Shown piece after piece: positions 62,891 through 64,000 of a stretch of 64,000 bases of DNA. The stretch is taken from NCBI RefSeq assembly GCF_002218005.2, contig NZ_AP018678.1, forward strand, positions 1,178,001 through 1,242,000. Reading direction: 5' to 3'. Both the position numbers and the translations under genes were made by a program. The stretch's first letter is position 1. Each line of letters opens with the position of its first letter. Source of the DNA: Vibrio algivorus (GTDB lineage: Bacteria > Pseudomonadota > Gammaproteobacteria > Enterobacterales > Vibrionaceae). The notes under the pieces are model-generated. The model did not search any database. It worked only from the letters and a program-made list of their open reading frames with translations, and was not told the DNA's origin.

Positions 62891-63062
62891 TATACCCAAG
62901 TAACTTCAAGGTGCGAGTTTCAGTAAGAATAAAACAATCTGTAAGCTAGGAAAATTGAATATGAGCATAGTGATTCTATCTCTGTTCAATTTAGGGATGT
63001 ATTTTTTATTAATAACGAGTATCCTTTAAAGCCTTATATAGCTGAGAAGTTACTTGGGTATA
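62891..63062. repeat. Palindromic repeat, long copy between moeA and folE (172 bp)
   Basis: Ends TATACCCAAG and CTTGGGTATA are perfectly inverted. The left 100 bases resemble the long copy at 13389 (AGTTTCAGTAAGAATAAAACA and CTATCTCTGTTCAATTT). The moeA-folE intergenic region consists largely of this element, so it must carry or tolerate promoters for both genes. Confidence 0.75.
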
Positions 63063-63097
63063 TATGCGAATCAAGTCCTTGAAACCGGAGAAATCAA

Positions 63098-63781
63098 ATG
63101 GCAAATTTGGAGACGCACGCAGTCGCTAATTCCGAGCTAAGTGAAGCGGCATTATTAGTTCAAAACGCATTGGCTAAGCGTGGCATTGAAACTCCTATGT
63201 ATCCGAATGATGTATCAAGAGAAGAGAAAAAAGAACGCATTGAATATCATATGCGTGAAATCCTCTCTTTACTTGAACTTGATCTTGCTGATGATAGCTT
63301 AGAAGAAACGCCGCGCCGTATTGCTAAAATGTACGTAGATGAGGTGTTTTCGGGCCTTGATTATAAAAACTTCCCTAAGATCACTGTGATTGAAAATAAA
63401 ATGTCTTGCAGTGAAATGGTACGAGTAAAAGACATTACCGTTACCAGTACTTGTGAACATCATTTAGTGACGATAGATGGTCAAGCTGCGGTCGCTTATA
63501 TTCCAAGAAGTAAAATTATTGGGCTATCTAAAATTAATCGTATCGTACGTTTTTTTGCACAGCGCCCACAAGTTCAAGAGCGTATGACTCAGCAAATTTT
63601 GGTTGCGCTGCAAGCCTTACTAGAAACTGATGATGTTGCAATCACTATGGATGCAACTCATTATTGTGTGAAATCACGTGGAGTGATGGACGCCACTAGT
63701 GTAACGACTACGACTGCTTTAGGTGGGATATTCAAATCAAACCCAGCTACACGCGCTGAGTTTTTACATGGTTTAAGATAA
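63098..63781 (+). CDS. folE: GTP cyclohydrolase I
   Basis: First enzyme of folate and pterin synthesis, converting GTP to dihydroneopterin triphosphate. 227 residues; zinc ligands Cys119 and His122 in TSTCEHHLVTIDG and Cys190 in ATHYCVKSRGVMD, and signature SKINRIVRFFAQRPQVQERM. GGAG precedes the ATG. It completes the folate theme begun by pabB at 24-26 kb. A terminator follows. Confidence 0.97.
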   Translation: MANLETHAVANSELSEAALLVQNALAKRGIETPMYPNDVSREEKKERIEYHMREILSLLELDLADDSLEETPRRIAKMYVDEVFSGLDYKNFPKITVIENKMSCSEMVRVKDITVTSTCEHHLVTIDGQAAVAYIPRSKIIGLSKINRIVRFFAQRPQVQERMTQQILVALQALLETDDVAITMDATHYCVKSRGVMDATSVTTTTALGGIFKSNPATRAEFLHGLR

Positions 63782-63830
63782 TTGATTCACTTAGCTTCAA
63801 TGCTAAAACCACTACCTTACATTTAAACAC

Positions 63831-63855
63831 AAAGCCGCTATTTTTAGTGGCTTTG
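63831..63855 (+). terminator. Rho-independent terminator of folE
   Basis: AAAGCCGCTA, TTTT loop, TAGTGGCTTT, then GTCGTTT. It may also serve the convergent gene at the window edge. Confidence 0.75.
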
Positions 63856-63889
63856 TCGTTTCTGTAACACAAGTAAAAGCTGTGCAGGG

Positions 63890-64000
63890 TTAAACATTTA
63901 CCTTGCCACGTAATTTCTTAGTTTGGCCACGCATGACTTTTTTATCTGTACGCTTGCGTTGAGAAGATTTCGATGGGGCAGTGGCTCGACGTACTTTATC
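63890..64000 (-). CDS. arfB: C-terminal tail of an ArfB-like peptidyl-tRNA hydrolase (partial)
   Basis: Reverse-strand frame open from the window edge to a TAA at 63890-63892, giving 36 residues. It is very basic and has the pattern RATAPSKSSQRKR ... MRGQTKKLRGKV, which resembles the lysine/arginine-rich C-terminal tail of ArfB (YaeJ) that enters the mRNA tunnel of stalled ribosomes. The GGQ catalytic domain would lie beyond the window, so the assignment is tentative. Confidence 0.6.
   Translation of the reverse strand, partial: DKVRRATAPSKSSQRKRTDKKVMRGQTKKLRGKVNV

Overview
The window is a chromosomal stretch of a low-GC gammaproteobacterium, almost certainly a Vibrio or close relative (Vibrionaceae). 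The basis is the protein sequences (AsnS, TyrR, SdaA, YbiT, MoeA, FolE close to enterobacterial and vibrio forms), the gene orders pabB-nudL-sdaC-sdaA and ycjX-ycjF-tyrR, a manA / PTS EIIABC / AraC / EIIA-EIIB block that I recall from Vibrio cholerae, and many dispersed palindromic repeats of the TATACCCAAGTAACTTCAAG type. It is nearly all housekeeping, transport and regulation. No rRNA, tRNA, CRISPR array, phage or complete insertion sequence was seen.

Layout. 1-6 kb: the end of a TRAP transporter operon (small and large permease), a Cache-domain histidine kinase with its NarL-type response regulator, and a BCCT osmolyte transporter. 6-15 kb: a DnaQ-like exonuclease with a cNMP/CBS/DUF294 protein, a VTT-domain/flavoprotein disulfide reductase fusion, an aromatic/aspartate aminotransferase, DUF1275, ASCH, ABM-like and methyltransferase genes. 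15-28 kb: an MFS transporter, a YgdQ-type TerC protein, asnS, a lipoprotein overlapping a RidA gene, the sdaA/sdaC/nudL/pabB strand, and class I fumarase. 28-38 kb: ycjX-ycjF-tyrR followed by GNAT, HD and DUF2947 genes, a 232-bp MITE-like element beside a methyltransferase, yjdM, small proteins, and an orphan pstS with a Pho box. 38-48 kb: RNase II, DeaD, a lone acetate kinase, ABC-F YbiT, and a large unknown lipoprotein. 48-64 kb: manA, PTS EIIABC, AraC, EIIA and EIIB, zntA with a ZntR-type promoter, YidA, YbjD, a UshA-like phosphatase without signal peptide, an Alx/TerC gene behind a manganese (yybP-ykoY) riboswitch, moeA, folE, and the tail of a gene that looks like arfB.

How parts work together. 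Serine uptake (SdaC) and deamination (SdaA) feed pyruvate. ManA and the EIIABC form a hexose (probably mannose) uptake route near a CRP-like site. Metal homeostasis is represented by ZntA and Alx, each with a recognisable control element. TyrR carries a candidate operator in its own leader.

No wholly new multi-gene system is evident. The most unusual items are: (a) a protein with a degenerate HPr-like domain, lacking the phosphorylatable histidine, joined to an EIIA domain and next to an orphan EIIB; (b) ybiT apparently starting at an ATC codon; (c) a DUF1275 protein whose last 13 residues are encoded by an intergenic repeat; (d) a two-copy MITE-like element; and (e) the dispersed palindromic repeat family itself. 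Start sites were often moved downstream of the longest ORF because a good Shine-Dalgarno lies just before an internal ATG.
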